The position numbers and the translations under genes were made by a program. This document shows, piece after piece, positions 38,342 through 47,373 of a DNA stretch of 64,000 nucleotides (position 1 is its first letter; every line of letters begins with the position of its first letter). The notes beneath the pieces were generated by a model, which saw nothing but the letters and a program-made list of their open reading frames with translations, did not search any database and was not told the DNA's origin. Source of the DNA: UBA2031 sp037189985 (GTDB lineage Bacteria > Pseudomonadota > Gammaproteobacteria > Pseudomonadales > Moraxellaceae). The stretch spans positions 226,616 through 290,615 of the forward strand of contig JBBCJX010000031.1 of assembly GCA_037189985.1 (NCBI GenBank), given 5' to 3'.

Positions 38342-38872
38342 TCATTTTTCAGCGCCGCCCTTCAAACCGGCCAGCACCTGAAACGGGTTTTCACGCGCCG
38401 GTGTCTCCACCTCCGCGCGCTCATCATCTGCTGCATTCACTGCCTGTGGCTCGCAGTCATCATGCAAGGCCACCAGTGGCAGTGACAGGATCAGTTCATC
38501 TTCCAGCACATCGGCCAGAGCAATGCGGCCATCTTCGTCCTGCAGCAGGTAGTCGGCATCATCTGCCAGACGCTCTGCCTGCTCTTCATTCCGCAAGAGC
38601 CGCAACTGGATGTCAGCATCAATGGCCACAGCCACCGGCTCTAGGCACCGCTGGCAAACCAGTTGCACCGACGTGGCCAATTGCCCCTGCAACACGATCA
38701 GCCCCTGGGTGTCGCGATAGATGCGACACGCCACGCTGACCTCGCCCTCCACACTTGCCGCACCTTCACACAAACGCGCAAAGGACTGGAGCGGGACGAT
38801 CTCTTGGATCACCGCCTCTCGGTCCGCCCATTTCGGGGCATCGATGTACTGGGGCAGGGTGCCGGTTGACAT
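38342..38872 (-). CDS. yceD: YceD/DUF177 family protein (23S rRNA accumulation)
   Basis: ATG at 38872 (MSTGTLPQYIDAPKWADREAVIQ). The 176-residue protein has the CxxC pair in LVCQRCLEPVAV and the acidic ending EDELILSLPLVALHDD typical of DUF177. In E. coli and plants the family is needed for 23S rRNA accumulation. It is encoded immediately before rpmF and is divergent from maf. Confidence 0.92.
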   Translation of the reverse strand: MSTGTLPQYIDAPKWADREAVIQEIVPLQSFARLCEGAASVEGEVSVACRIYRDTQGLIVLQGQLATSVQLVCQRCLEPVAVAIDADIQLRLLRNEEQAERLADDADYLLQDEDGRIALADVLEDELILSLPLVALHDDCEPQAVNAADDERAEVETPARENPFQVLAGLKGGAEK

Positions 38873-38967
38873 AGGCGCGCGATCATACGGACCGGGCCTG
38901 TAGCTGTCAAAAGAAAAACCCTTGCTTTTCAGGTACTCTGGCGCGCCGTCCTGCCTGCAAAAGCACC

Positions 38968-39555
38968 ATGACTGACACCCTGCCCGCCCTGCTCCTGGCC
39001 TCCTCTTCCCCTGCACGCCGCGAACTGCTGGCACGGCTGGGCCTGCCGTTCACCTCAGCCAGCCCCGATGTGGATGAAACACCGCTGCCCGGCGAAGACA
39101 CCGCCACACTGGTACAGCGGCTGAGTGAAGCCAAAGCACTTGCCCTGGCGGCGAAGCATGCCGGGCTCATCATCGGCTCGGACCAGGCGCTGACCATTGA
39201 CGGCGAAACCTTGGGCAAACCCGGCAACCACGAAAAAGCCGTCGAGCAACTCCGGCGCCTGTCCGGCCGAGACATCACCTTTCATACCGGCCTCTGCCTG
39301 CTCAACACGGTCACCGGACGTCGCCAGACCACCGTCGAACCCTTCACCGTCAGCGTGCGCCCGCTGAGCACCATCACCATCGAGCGCTACCTGCTCCGAG
39401 AACAACCCTATCAATGTGCCGGCAGCTTCATGTGTGAAGGACTGGGCATCACCCTCTTCCGGCAGTTCCGGGGCCGCGACCCCAACAGCCTGATCGGCCT
39501 GCCCTTGATGGCATTGACCGACTTTCTGCTGAACGAAGGCATCCCACTGCCGTGA
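38968..39555 (+). CDS. maf: Maf-family nucleoside triphosphate pyrophosphatase
   Basis: The 195-residue protein has LLLASSSPARRELLARLG, SPDVDETPLPGED, IGSDQALTIDGETLGKPG and YQCAGSFMCEGLG, the Maf/YceF pattern. Members hydrolyse non-canonical or 7-methyl-GTP-type nucleotides. The YceF branch fits the rpmF-yceD neighbourhood. Confidence 0.94.
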   Translation: MTDTLPALLLASSSPARRELLARLGLPFTSASPDVDETPLPGEDTATLVQRLSEAKALALAAKHAGLIIGSDQALTIDGETLGKPGNHEKAVEQLRRLSGRDITFHTGLCLLNTVTGRRQTTVEPFTVSVRPLSTITIERYLLREQPYQCAGSFMCEGLGITLFRQFRGRDPNSLIGLPLMALTDFLLNEGIPLP

Positions 39556-39673
39556 AGCCGCAGGCACGCTCCCGTGCATCGTTATGAAGAGTTCATGGCG
39601 ACTTCATCTGGCTGAAACGCGCCCGCGACATCATGGATAGCGCAGTCCCTTGATTGCTTTCAGGGAGTTTCCA

Positions 39674-39955
39674 GTGTCAACGCCTACGCAACCTTCATCC
39701 GCCACCACCACACTCATCCTTCTCAGAATCAGCATGGCGCTGGTCGTGACCCTCGCGGTCAGCCTGCTGCTGATTTACCGGCTTCACGACCAGCCCTACG
39801 GTACAGCCCTCATCTACGCTGCCGCTCTGGCGGGATGTTTCTATGTAGGTCGTGAATTCCTGGCATTGCTCCGCAGCCTGGAAGGCAACCCGTCTTCCCG
39901 CCCAAGGCACACGCCGCAGGAAGACTGGCAAAAGCCTTCGAGCGCTGCACGCTAA
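39674..39955 (+). CDS. Small membrane protein, unknown function
   Basis: GTG at 39674 has AGGGAG six bases upstream. The longer frame from a TTG at 39650 is less likely. The 93-residue protein has two hydrophobic segments (LILLRISMALVVTLAVSLLLIY, and TALIYAAALAGCFYVG) and a polar C-terminus. I do not recognise a family. It follows maf and ends before a bidirectional terminator shared with sppA. Confidence 0.65.
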   Translation: MSTPTQPSSATTTLILLRISMALVVTLAVSLLLIYRLHDQPYGTALIYAAALAGCFYVGREFLALLRSLEGNPSSRPRHTPQEDWQKPSSAAR

Positions 39956-39964
39956 GAGTCACCC

Positions 39965-40004
39965 CCGCAAACAACAAAGGCGCCCTGAGGCGCCTTTGTT
40001 GTTT
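39965..40004. terminator. Bidirectional intrinsic terminator
   Basis: AAACAACAAAGGCGCC-CTGA-GGCGCCTTTGTTGTTT is a 16-bp perfect stem with a 4-base loop between the convergent small membrane protein and sppA genes. Confidence 0.92.
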
Positions 40005-40018
40005 CAATCTTTATTATT

Positions 40019-41014
40019 TCAACGAAGCTCGACACCGCCGCCCGGAGCCAGCTTAGCCGCCGCTGCGCTGCCGGCACTGGCTCCAAGACGCTTGAGCACA
40101 CCACTCAAGGGATCCGGCAGGCGGGTGTAATCCACCAGGTCTTCGGCCTCCACCACCGTGCGCGCCACGGAATCGACGGAGCCGAAACCATCCGCCAAGC
40201 CAAGCTCCACGGCCTGCTGCCCGGTCCAGAACAGGCCGCTGAATATCTCGGGCTCATTCTTGAGGCGCTGGCCACGGCCCTGCTTGACCGCCGTGATGAA
40301 CTGCTGGTGAACCTCGTCGAGCAGCTTCTTTACATGCTCTTTTTCGACCGGCTTCATGGGCTCGAAAGGGCTGAGGATGGCCTTGTGCTCGCCAGCCGTG
40401 ATGGTGCGGTCCTCCACGCCAAGCTTCTGCATCAAACCCTGCACGCCAAAGCCCTGCATGATCACCCCGATGGACCCCACCAGACTGCCGGGGCTGACGT
40501 AGATCTGGTCAGCCGCCGCTGCTATGTAATAGGCACCACTGGCCCCCATGTCCGTGATGACGGCGTAGAGCTTTTTCTCAGGATGCAGGGTACGCAAACG
40601 ACGGATTTCATCGTAGACATAAGCCGACTGCACGGGACTCCCGCCCGGGCTGTTGATACGCAGGACGACCGCCTTGCTGCGCGGCGCCTCGAAGGCAGCC
40701 TGCAAGCCCTTGATGATGGCATCGGCATTGGCATCAGCGCCGTCAGCAATGGCCCCGCTCACGTTCACGACCGCCGTGTGCTGCCCACCAGACATGCCAC
40801 TACGGTCCAGCCCACTTGAGCCCGACACCATCCAGATGAACCAGGCGATATAAAGGAAAGTCAGTATCTTGAAGAAGATGCCCCAGCGGCGTGCCCGACG
40901 CTGTTCCTCCACGGATGCCATCACGGCCTTTTCCAGCAAGTCCCACTCCCGCCCCTTGCCGGCAGATGAAGAAGCCGGGGATGACGGGGAACTACCCCAG
41001 GGATTGTCTGCCAT
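40019..41014 (-). CDS. sppA: Signal peptide peptidase, S49 family
   Basis: The 331-residue short form has one membrane segment (about 45-65), then one protease domain. Catalytic Ser159 in DMGASGAYY and Lys211 in GEHKAILSPF are 52 residues apart, the same spacing as in the short SppA of Bacillus. INSPGGSPVQSAYVYDEI precedes them. It cleaves remnant signal peptides in the membrane. The position beside the HAD and rluC genes is as in Pseudomonas. Confidence 0.93.
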   Translation of the reverse strand: MADNPWGSSPSSPASSSAGKGREWDLLEKAVMASVEEQRRARRWGIFFKILTFLYIAWFIWMVSGSSGLDRSGMSGGQHTAVVNVSGAIADGADANADAIIKGLQAAFEAPRSKAVVLRINSPGGSPVQSAYVYDEIRRLRTLHPEKKLYAVITDMGASGAYYIAAAADQIYVSPGSLVGSIGVIMQGFGVQGLMQKLGVEDRTITAGEHKAILSPFEPMKPVEKEHVKKLLDEVHQQFITAVKQGRGQRLKNEPEIFSGLFWTGQQAVELGLADGFGSVDSVARTVVEAEDLVDYTRLPDPLSGVLKRLGASAGSAAAAKLAPGGGVELR

Positions 41015-41079
41015 GTATGACTACTCCTTGAAACGCCCTTGAGTTACAGCCAGGGCGCATGAATTAGGGAACGCAGAGA

Positions 41080-41733
41080 TTAGAGTGAAGCCAGACAGCT
41101 CGCCAGCGCATCAAGATCAGGCACGATGGCCAGAGGGCGATACCGCTCCAGTTCGGTAGCTGCGTGTACGCCATGGGTAATACCCACGCTGCGTACATTG
41201 GCACGGGCCGCCATTTCCAGATCGAAAGTGGTATCACCAATCATGACGGCCTCACCCGGAAACACCGAAAGTGCTACCAGTATTTCATTGAGCATGAGCG
41301 GGTCAGGCTTGGAAGCCGTTTCATCCGCACAACGGCTGGTATCAAAGAAATGCATCAGCCCCGTCTGCTCCAGCACACGATCCAGCCCGAGCCGGCTCTT
41401 GCCCGTCGCTACCGCCAGCAGATGCCCTTGCGCCCTCAAGTCCTCCAGCAACTCCAAGGCACCCGGGAACAGCTCGCTGCGGCCGCCCGCCTCAGCCACG
41501 AAGTGGCGGGCATAAGCTTGGCGTATGCGCTCACGCAAAGGCCGGTCATAAAACGGGAAAAGACGGAGCAGCGCCTCCGGCAAACCCAAACCGATAATGG
41601 AACGGACAGCTCCAGTTTCTGGTATGACCAATCCAAGATCGGCAGCCGCCTGCTGCATGCAATGCACGATCTGACGCTCCGAGTCCATGAGCGTGCCATC
41701 CCAGTCGAAAATGAAAAGGCGGGCTTCAGGCAT
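41080..41733 (-). CDS. HAD-IA family phosphatase
   Basis: The 217-residue protein has motif I FIFDWDGTLMDSERQ, motif II around VATGKS, motif III Lys in SKPDPLMLNEIL and motif IV IGDTTFDLEMAARA. It resembles phosphoglycolate phosphatase/Gph-like enzymes. It overlaps the rluC stop by eight bases, as the RluC-associated HAD gene does in Pseudomonas. The substrate is not determined. Confidence 0.92.
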   Translation of the reverse strand: MPEARLFIFDWDGTLMDSERQIVHCMQQAAADLGLVIPETGAVRSIIGLGLPEALLRLFPFYDRPLRERIRQAYARHFVAEAGGRSELFPGALELLEDLRAQGHLLAVATGKSRLGLDRVLEQTGLMHFFDTSRCADETASKPDPLMLNEILVALSVFPGEAVMIGDTTFDLEMAARANVRSVGITHGVHAATELERYRPLAIVPDLDALASCLASL

Positions 41734-42685
41734 GGCGCAAGCGCTCCAGTACAGCTTCCAGCTCGGGCTCCAGCGGGCAGTGCAGGCGCAAATCAGATGT
41801 CATACTACTTGTCCGTATCACCAGATCACGGGCATGCAGGAACAGCCGGGTAGCCCCGAAGGAGCGCAGGGCATGATTGACGTCGTCATTGCCATACTTC
41901 TCGTCCCCCACCAAGGCATGCCCCAGATACTGCGCATGGACGCGTATCTGGTGGGTACGCCCCGTCTTGGGCCTGGCCTCCACTAGAGTGGTATCACCAA
42001 TTCTCTCGATAACCCGGAACGTGGTTAGCGCCTCCTTTCCCTCACTGGAGACCCGGACTATGCGCTCGCCATTGGCAAGGGTGATTTTCTTGAGAGGTGC
42101 CGTGACACGATGCTCGGCCCCCTTGAGGCGCCCCGTCAGCAAGGCCACATAGACCTTTTCCATTCTCCCCTCACGCAGCAGGGCATGCAGTTCGCGCAGC
42201 ACACTGCGCTTCTCGGCCAGCATGAGCAGGCCTGAAGTGTCACGATCAAGGCGATGCACGAGCTCTAGAAAAGGTGCCTCGGGGCGCAGCACCCGCATGG
42301 CCTCCACTACCCCCCAGGCAACCCCGCTGCCACCATGCACAGCCAGACCGGCAGGCTTGTTGATGACCAGCAGCCCACCTTCCTCATGAACGATGCGGGC
42401 CCCCAGATCACGGACAGCTCCCGCCGCCGGGCGATCGGCATCAGGCCTGGCCTCCGCCAGACGCAAGGGCGGCAGCCGCACGACATCACCGGCTTTCAGG
42501 CGGTATTCCGGCTTGATCCTGCCCTTGTTAACACGCACCTCACCCGTACGGACAATGCGGTATACGAGGGTACGGGGAGCTCCCTTGAGCTGGGTCAGCA
42601 GGAAATTGTCGATGCGCTGGCCGGCCACATCCTCGGGAACGGTGAGCAGCCTTGCAGGGCTCGCAGCCCCTTCGTCGGACATCAT
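41726..42685 (-). CDS. rluC: 23S rRNA pseudouridine synthase RluC
   Basis: ATG at 42685 (MMSDEGAASPARLLTV). The 319-residue protein has an S4 RNA-binding domain (IDNFLLTQLKGAPRTLVYRIVRTGEVRVNKGR) and the RluA-type catalytic HRLDRDTSGLLMLA with its Asp, then ARPKTGRTHQIRVHAQYLGHALVGDEKYG. It modifies U955/2504/2580-type positions of 23S rRNA. It is divergent from rne, as in other gammaproteobacteria. Confidence 0.95.
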   Translation of the reverse strand: MMSDEGAASPARLLTVPEDVAGQRIDNFLLTQLKGAPRTLVYRIVRTGEVRVNKGRIKPEYRLKAGDVVRLPPLRLAEARPDADRPAAGAVRDLGARIVHEEGGLLVINKPAGLAVHGGSGVAWGVVEAMRVLRPEAPFLELVHRLDRDTSGLLMLAEKRSVLRELHALLREGRMEKVYVALLTGRLKGAEHRVTAPLKKITLANGERIVRVSSEGKEALTTFRVIERIGDTTLVEARPKTGRTHQIRVHAQYLGHALVGDEKYGNDDVNHALRSFGATRLFLHARDLVIRTSSMTSDLRLHCPLEPELEAVLERLRHA

Positions 42686-43491
42686 GGAAAACCGTTTATG
42701 TATCAATAGGCTGGCCGCAATTCTTGTGGCCGGACTCAAAGCATGCTGCTATAGTGCCCCGTCGCTTGCAGGACCGGACTGCCCGGGCCAGGACCACGAT
42801 CTTGTTGTTGATCAGGGGTCTGCGCCAGAAGGGCCGCCGATTGTACAGAAGCTCTGTACGAGTGTCGCGAGCAGCTGATGCTGTCATTACAACACAGCAG
42901 GTTCCGCCAGATCGGCTTCATCAGAAGTCTCTTCCATCAGAAACGGAATCACAGTTGCTGCCACTACAGACTTCCGTTCCCGGCAGGCACGGATTGCGGC
43001 AGGAACAGCAACACGCCGGCCCTCATGGCAAGAATCGCCATGACAGGCCGCATCACATGCGCCTCCTGTCACAAACCAAGACACAGACCGAAAGCCACCG
43101 TCTACGCCGCCCCCAATCGAAAACAACGGGCCCGAATGACGCGAAACACGGCCAGAGGACTGACATCCGGGGCGGCATGTCCGCCCGCAACCATTTGCAA
43201 TGGCAACGCTGGCAAATGGAGCGCTACCGGAAGCGGAACGAATTCAGGGAAGTGCCCACGGGCATTTCCGTGCCGGAAGGCAAACGCCTAGCGCGCAGAG
43301 CAGGCCACAAGCCCGCCCCGTCCGGCACCGTGAACGTGCTTTAAAGTTTTCCCGTGCAAGTGGCCACAGGCCCGCCCGGGAAAACACCTGCGTGATCTGC
43401 CCTCATTACGGGGCGCCACGTACGTCACCTTGATGTCGCCGCTACCGGCGGCGTTCCGTGCCATGCAATGCCGGAACCCGTTGGGTAGACC
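42686..43491 (+). promoter_or_regulatory. rluC-rne intergenic region; long structured rne leader
   Basis: No protein gene is credible in these 806 bases. An extended -10 element TGCTATAGT (42747-42755) is a good start site candidate, giving a leader of about 730 bases. Closer to rne, hairpins form from GTTTTCCCG/CGGGAAAAC (43346-43384), GCCGCTACCGGCGGC (about 43438-43452) and GTTCCG/CGGAAC (43454-43478). In E. coli a structured rne 5'UTR is cut by RNase E for autoregulation. The same is inferred here. Confidence 0.5.
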
Positions 43492-46245
43492 ATGAAACGC
43501 ATGCTGATCAATGCCTCGCACGCCGAAGAAAAACGCGTAGCGATGGTGGACGGACAACGTCTTTACGATTTCGACCTCGAGCACACCGCGCGCGAGCAGA
43601 AAAAAGCCAACATTTACAAAGGCAAGGTAACGCGCGTCGAGCCCAGTCTCGAAGCCGCCTTTGTCGACTACGGCGCCGAGCGCCACGGTTTCCTGCCACT
43701 CAAGGAAATCTCCCGCGAATACTTCAGCAAATCCCCGAAAGAAGCTGGCGGCCGTATCACCATCCGTGACGCGATCAAGGAAGGCCAGGAAATCGTCGTC
43801 CAGGTCGAGAAGGAAGAGCGCGGCAACAAAGGTGCTGCCCTCTCCACCTTCATCTCCCTGGCCGGCCGCTATCTGGTACTGATGCCGAACAACCCACGCG
43901 CTGGCGGCATTTCGCGCCGTATCGAAGGCGAAGAGCGTCAGGAACTGAAAGATGCCCTGAATGCCATCAACATCCCGCAGGACATGGGCGCCATCGTGCG
44001 CACTGCCGGCCTTGGCCGCAGCGCCGAAGAGCTGCAGTGGGACCTGGACTACCTGATGACGCTCTGGACGTCCATCAAAACCGAAAGTGCCCGCCCTGCC
44101 CCCTTCCTGATCTATCAGGAAAGCAACGTCATCATCCGCGCCGTACGCGACTACCTGCGCCAGGACATCAACGAAGTCCTGATCGACGCCGAGCCTGCCT
44201 TCAACGAAGCCATCAACTTCGTGCAGCAGGTGATGCCGCACTACCAACACAAGATCAAGCTCTACAGGGACTCGGTGCCGCTGTTCAACCGTTACCAGAT
44301 CGAAAGCCAGATCGAGACGGCTTACCAGCGCGAAGTGAAGCTGCCCTCCGGCGGCTCCATCGTGATCGACCCGACCGAGGCACTGGTCTCCATCGACATC
44401 AACTCCTCGCGCGCCACCAAGGGCAGTGACATCGAAGAAACTGCGCTCAACACCAATCTGGAAGCGGCGGATGAAATCGCCCGCCAGTTGCGCCTGCGTG
44501 ACATCGGCGGCCTCATCGTCATCGACTTCATCGACATGACACCGGTCAAGCACCAGCGCGCCGTGGAAGACCGCCTGCGCGACGCGCTGGCCATGGACCG
44601 CGCCCGCATCCAGATCGGCCGCATTTCCAAGTTCGGCCTGCTGGAGCTGTCGCGCCAGCGCCTGCGCCCCTCGCTGGAAGAAACCACTGGCCTCGTCTGC
44701 CCGCGTTGCAACGGCACCGGTGTCATCCGCGACGTGCGCTCACTGGCCCTGTCCATCATGCGCGTGATCGAAGAAGAGGTATTGAAGGAGCGTTCCGCGC
44801 AGATCAATGCGCAGGTGCCGATCTCCGTTGCCACCTTCCTGCTCAATGAAAAACGTGCCGCATTGGCCACGCTCGAAGCACGCAGCAATGTGCGCATTGT
44901 GATCCTGCCGAACGAGCACCTGGAAACGCCGCACTACGAGATCACCCGCCTGCGTGACGACCAGCTCGTGGAAGGCGAGGAAGACATCGCCACCTACAAG
45001 CTGGTGGAGCGCATCCAGCCGCCCGCCAACGAGGAAGTGCTGAGCACGGTAGACCCTGAGCCACGCCGCCAGGAAGCAGCCGTGAAGATGGTCCAGCCCT
45101 CCACGCAGGCTCCTGCTCCGTCGCCACGTGCGGCTGCCGCCACTCCTGCCGCTGCCGAAGCCAGCCAACCCGGCTTCTTTGCCTGGCTTTCCAACCTCTT
45201 TGGTGCCGGTGAAAAAGCGGCTCCCACGCCCGCTGCCGAAACCACCAAAAAGGAAGGCCGCCAACAGCCGCAACGCAACAACAGCCGCAACAATACGGAA
45301 CGCCGTGACGGTAACCGTCAGGGTGGCCGCAACCGCAATGATCGCAACGACCGTGATCGCAGTGATCGCGTGGAAACTGCAGGTCAACGCGAAAGCCGTG
45401 AACAGCGCCCCGAGCGTGAGCCGCGCGAGAATCGCCAGCAGGGTGAAAACCGCCGCACCACGATCGAAGGCCGCCGTGTCGAAATCGAAGGTCGTCCCGA
45501 GGGTGGCGAACAACGCCCTGCACGCGAGCCCCGTGAACCTCGCGAGCCGCGGGAGCCCAGAAGCGAGCGCACTCCCCGTCCCGAGCGTGAGCAGCGTCCC
45601 CGCCGCGAGCCCCGCGATGAAAACGCCAGTGTCGAAGCTGCCGTTGCCACGGCAGCAGTTGGCAGCGCGGCTGTTGCCGAAGCGGAAAATGCCGAGGGCA
45701 GCAATGAACGCCGCCCCCGTCGTGGCCGTCATCCCAGCAATCGCCGTCAGCGTGGTCCGCGCGAGCGCGACCAGCAGGTGCTGATTGACGAAGGCTTGCT
45801 GGCTGCCGATGGCTCACCGGTTAGCGCCGCAGCGGCCCCGGAAGCTGCTGTTGCTGCCGAAGCCACCGCTGCCGTCACCGGCAGTGCACCTGCCGCTGTG
45901 ACAGAAGAAGCTCCCGCTGCAACACCTGCTGCGGATGTGGTCGCTACGACTGCAGAAACTGAAACAGCCCCTGCTCCTGTGACACCTGCCGTTGTTGCTG
46001 CTCCCGCAGCTACGGTCAGCATCGCGGTGAGTGCAGCAGAGCCTGTCGCTGTTGCTGCTGCCGAGCCTTATGTGCCCCGTGCGCCCGGTCGCGCGGCCAA
46101 CGATCCGCGCGAGCGTCGTCGTCGCGAGCGCGAACAGGCAGCACGCCTGGCAGCACAAGGCAATGCAGCCACACCCGTAGTTGCAAAGCCGGCAGAAATC
46201 CCTGCGCCAGCAGCAGACAACACCACTCCGCCGTCAGAACAGTGA
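43492..46245 (+). CDS. rne: Ribonuclease E
   Basis: The 917-residue endoribonuclease is the degradosome scaffold. The N-terminal catalytic half has an S1 domain (about 35-125), catalytic Asp in VSIDINSSRATKG (about 303) and VIDFIDM (about 345), and the zinc-link CPRC (about 403-406). A membrane-binding amphipathic segment GFFAWLSNLFG lies at about 561-571. The C-terminal half is disordered: an Arg-rich region, REPREPREP repeats, an Ala/Val/Pro-rich spacer and a terminal NDPRERRRRERE motif. That motif is like the NDPR element that recruits degradosome partners in Pseudomonas. A perfect terminator follows. Confidence 0.97.
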   Translation: MKRMLINASHAEEKRVAMVDGQRLYDFDLEHTAREQKKANIYKGKVTRVEPSLEAAFVDYGAERHGFLPLKEISREYFSKSPKEAGGRITIRDAIKEGQEIVVQVEKEERGNKGAALSTFISLAGRYLVLMPNNPRAGGISRRIEGEERQELKDALNAINIPQDMGAIVRTAGLGRSAEELQWDLDYLMTLWTSIKTESARPAPFLIYQESNVIIRAVRDYLRQDINEVLIDAEPAFNEAINFVQQVMPHYQHKIKLYRDSVPLFNRYQIESQIETAYQREVKLPSGGSIVIDPTEALVSIDINSSRATKGSDIEETALNTNLEAADEIARQLRLRDIGGLIVIDFIDMTPVKHQRAVEDRLRDALAMDRARIQIGRISKFGLLELSRQRLRPSLEETTGLVCPRCNGTGVIRDVRSLALSIMRVIEEEVLKERSAQINAQVPISVATFLLNEKRAALATLEARSNVRIVILPNEHLETPHYEITRLRDDQLVEGEEDIATYKLVERIQPPANEEVLSTVDPEPRRQEAAVKMVQPSTQAPAPSPRAAAATPAAAEASQPGFFAWLSNLFGAGEKAAPTPAAETTKKEGRQQPQRNNSRNNTERRDGNRQGGRNRNDRNDRDRSDRVETAGQRESREQRPEREPRENRQQGENRRTTIEGRRVEIEGRPEGGEQRPAREPREPREPREPRSERTPRPEREQRPRREPRDENASVEAAVATAAVGSAAVAEAENAEGSNERRPRRGRHPSNRRQRGPRERDQQVLIDEGLLAADGSPVSAAAAPEAAVAAEATAAVTGSAPAAVTEEAPAATPAADVVATTAETETAPAPVTPAVVAAPAATVSIAVSAAEPVAVAAAEPYVPRAPGRAANDPRERRRREREQAARLAAQGNAATPVVAKPAEIPAPAADNTTPPSEQ

Positions 46246-46258
46246 TGCCGGGTTGACA

Positions 46259-46291
46259 GAAAAAAGGGCTGCCATATGGCCGCCCTTTTTC
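46259..46291. terminator. Terminator after rne
   Basis: AAAAAGGGC and GCCCTTTTT flank a short loop with an inner partial stem, followed by T on plus and A/T on minus. It serves rne and possibly the convergent hydrolase gene. Confidence 0.85.
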
Positions 46292-46340
46292 ATTGCATCA
46301 CGAGTGCTCCCGATTCAACCCGACTCCACACCACTATCTG

Positions 46341-47300
46341 TCAGTTTGCTCCTGAACTTGGCTCGCCAGCCTCAAGAGAGAGCACATATTTCACGACCAC
46401 CTCCGAGCTTTCATAAGGCACTTCCATCTGTGGTGAATGCCCCACATCCGGCATGATGACAAGTTGGCTGCCCTTGATGAAATGATGCATGACCTTGGCA
46501 TTGTCAGGATGCAACAGGCGGTCTTTGTCACCCCACAGGATCAGGGTCGGTGGGCTAATGTTCTCCATCTTGAGCATGAGGAAATTGATGTCCTCGAAAA
46601 GAGCGTCGCGCATGATGCGCCCGTGCAGGACACTGTCCTGGACAGCTCTCTGCGCAAGGTAATCCACAATAGGACGCGGTGCAGGGGGCCGGTTATGGAA
46701 CACCAGAGCCATGAGAGCTTCAAAATCCTGCGGGGTTTTCACGACCAGGAGGTTACGGCCCTCCAGCAAGGCGCGATCCAGGTCTGTCGGCCGATAATGC
46801 AGGCCTGCGGCATCCATGAGTATCAGGCTCTGGATTTTCGAAGGATGATCCAGTGCCATTTGTGCGGCTATGCCACCACCCATGGAGTTGCCAGCAACAT
46901 GAAACTGCTCCACACCCAGCTTCTGCATCAGTGCAAAGAGCCTGGCTGACTGCGCCGGATAGCGATAATCCGCCTGCGGCGGCCGCGCACTCTGGCCAAA
47001 CCCCAGGAGATCAGGCACCACGATACGGAAGTCATTGTCACGCAGGCGCCGGGAAAACTGGGTCCAGCTCAGGCTGCTGTCACCAAAACCGTGGATCAGG
47101 AGAATGGTCCGCTTGGCGCTGCGGTTTTCATTATCAAGATAGAAAATCTTCTGGCCATCAATGACGAGCTGATGCCGCTTCAGCCCGGCAATCGCCTCCT
47201 GGCCTTGGGCCATTTCGTCAAAAAGGGTCTTGTCGGCTGCCTGAAGGGGGGACACAAAGAAGAGCAATAACAGGCAAAAAAAGGTCGTTACGGGTTTCAT
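46341..47300 (-). CDS. Exported alpha/beta hydrolase
   Basis: The 319-residue protein has a signal peptide MKPVTTFFCLLLLFFVSPLQA. The fold shows oxyanion region LIHGFGDSSLSW, nucleophile Ser139 in GNSMGGG, Asp in ILWGDKDRLLHPDNA and His in MPDVGHSPQMEVP. It is periplasmic or secreted, probably a lipase/esterase. Related Pseudomonas genes occur near etf genes. The substrate is unknown. It is alone between rne and murB. Confidence 0.9.
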   Translation of the reverse strand: MKPVTTFFCLLLLFFVSPLQAADKTLFDEMAQGQEAIAGLKRHQLVIDGQKIFYLDNENRSAKRTILLIHGFGDSSLSWTQFSRRLRDNDFRIVVPDLLGFGQSARPPQADYRYPAQSARLFALMQKLGVEQFHVAGNSMGGGIAAQMALDHPSKIQSLILMDAAGLHYRPTDLDRALLEGRNLLVVKTPQDFEALMALVFHNRPPAPRPIVDYLAQRAVQDSVLHGRIMRDALFEDINFLMLKMENISPPTLILWGDKDRLLHPDNAKVMHHFIKGSQLVIMPDVGHSPQMEVPYESSEVVVKYVLSLEAGEPSSGAN

Positions 47301-47373
47301 GATGGCCTCTCGCTATTCTTGTTCTTGTGCAAGCGCCATCGAATACTGCCATGCCCGGAAGAGCATTGGCCAT

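Noticed and set aside
42878..43291. A 137-codon plus frame before rne containing CASCH, a heme-c-like motif
   Set aside because: No signal peptide, no family resemblance, unusual composition and no ribosome site; CxxCH arises by chance. A second frame (42652-43344) also looks random.
45280..45640. Tandem Arg/Glu/Pro-rich repeats that look like a DNA repeat array
   Set aside because: They are the Arg-rich disordered tail of RNase E, in frame and in the usual place.
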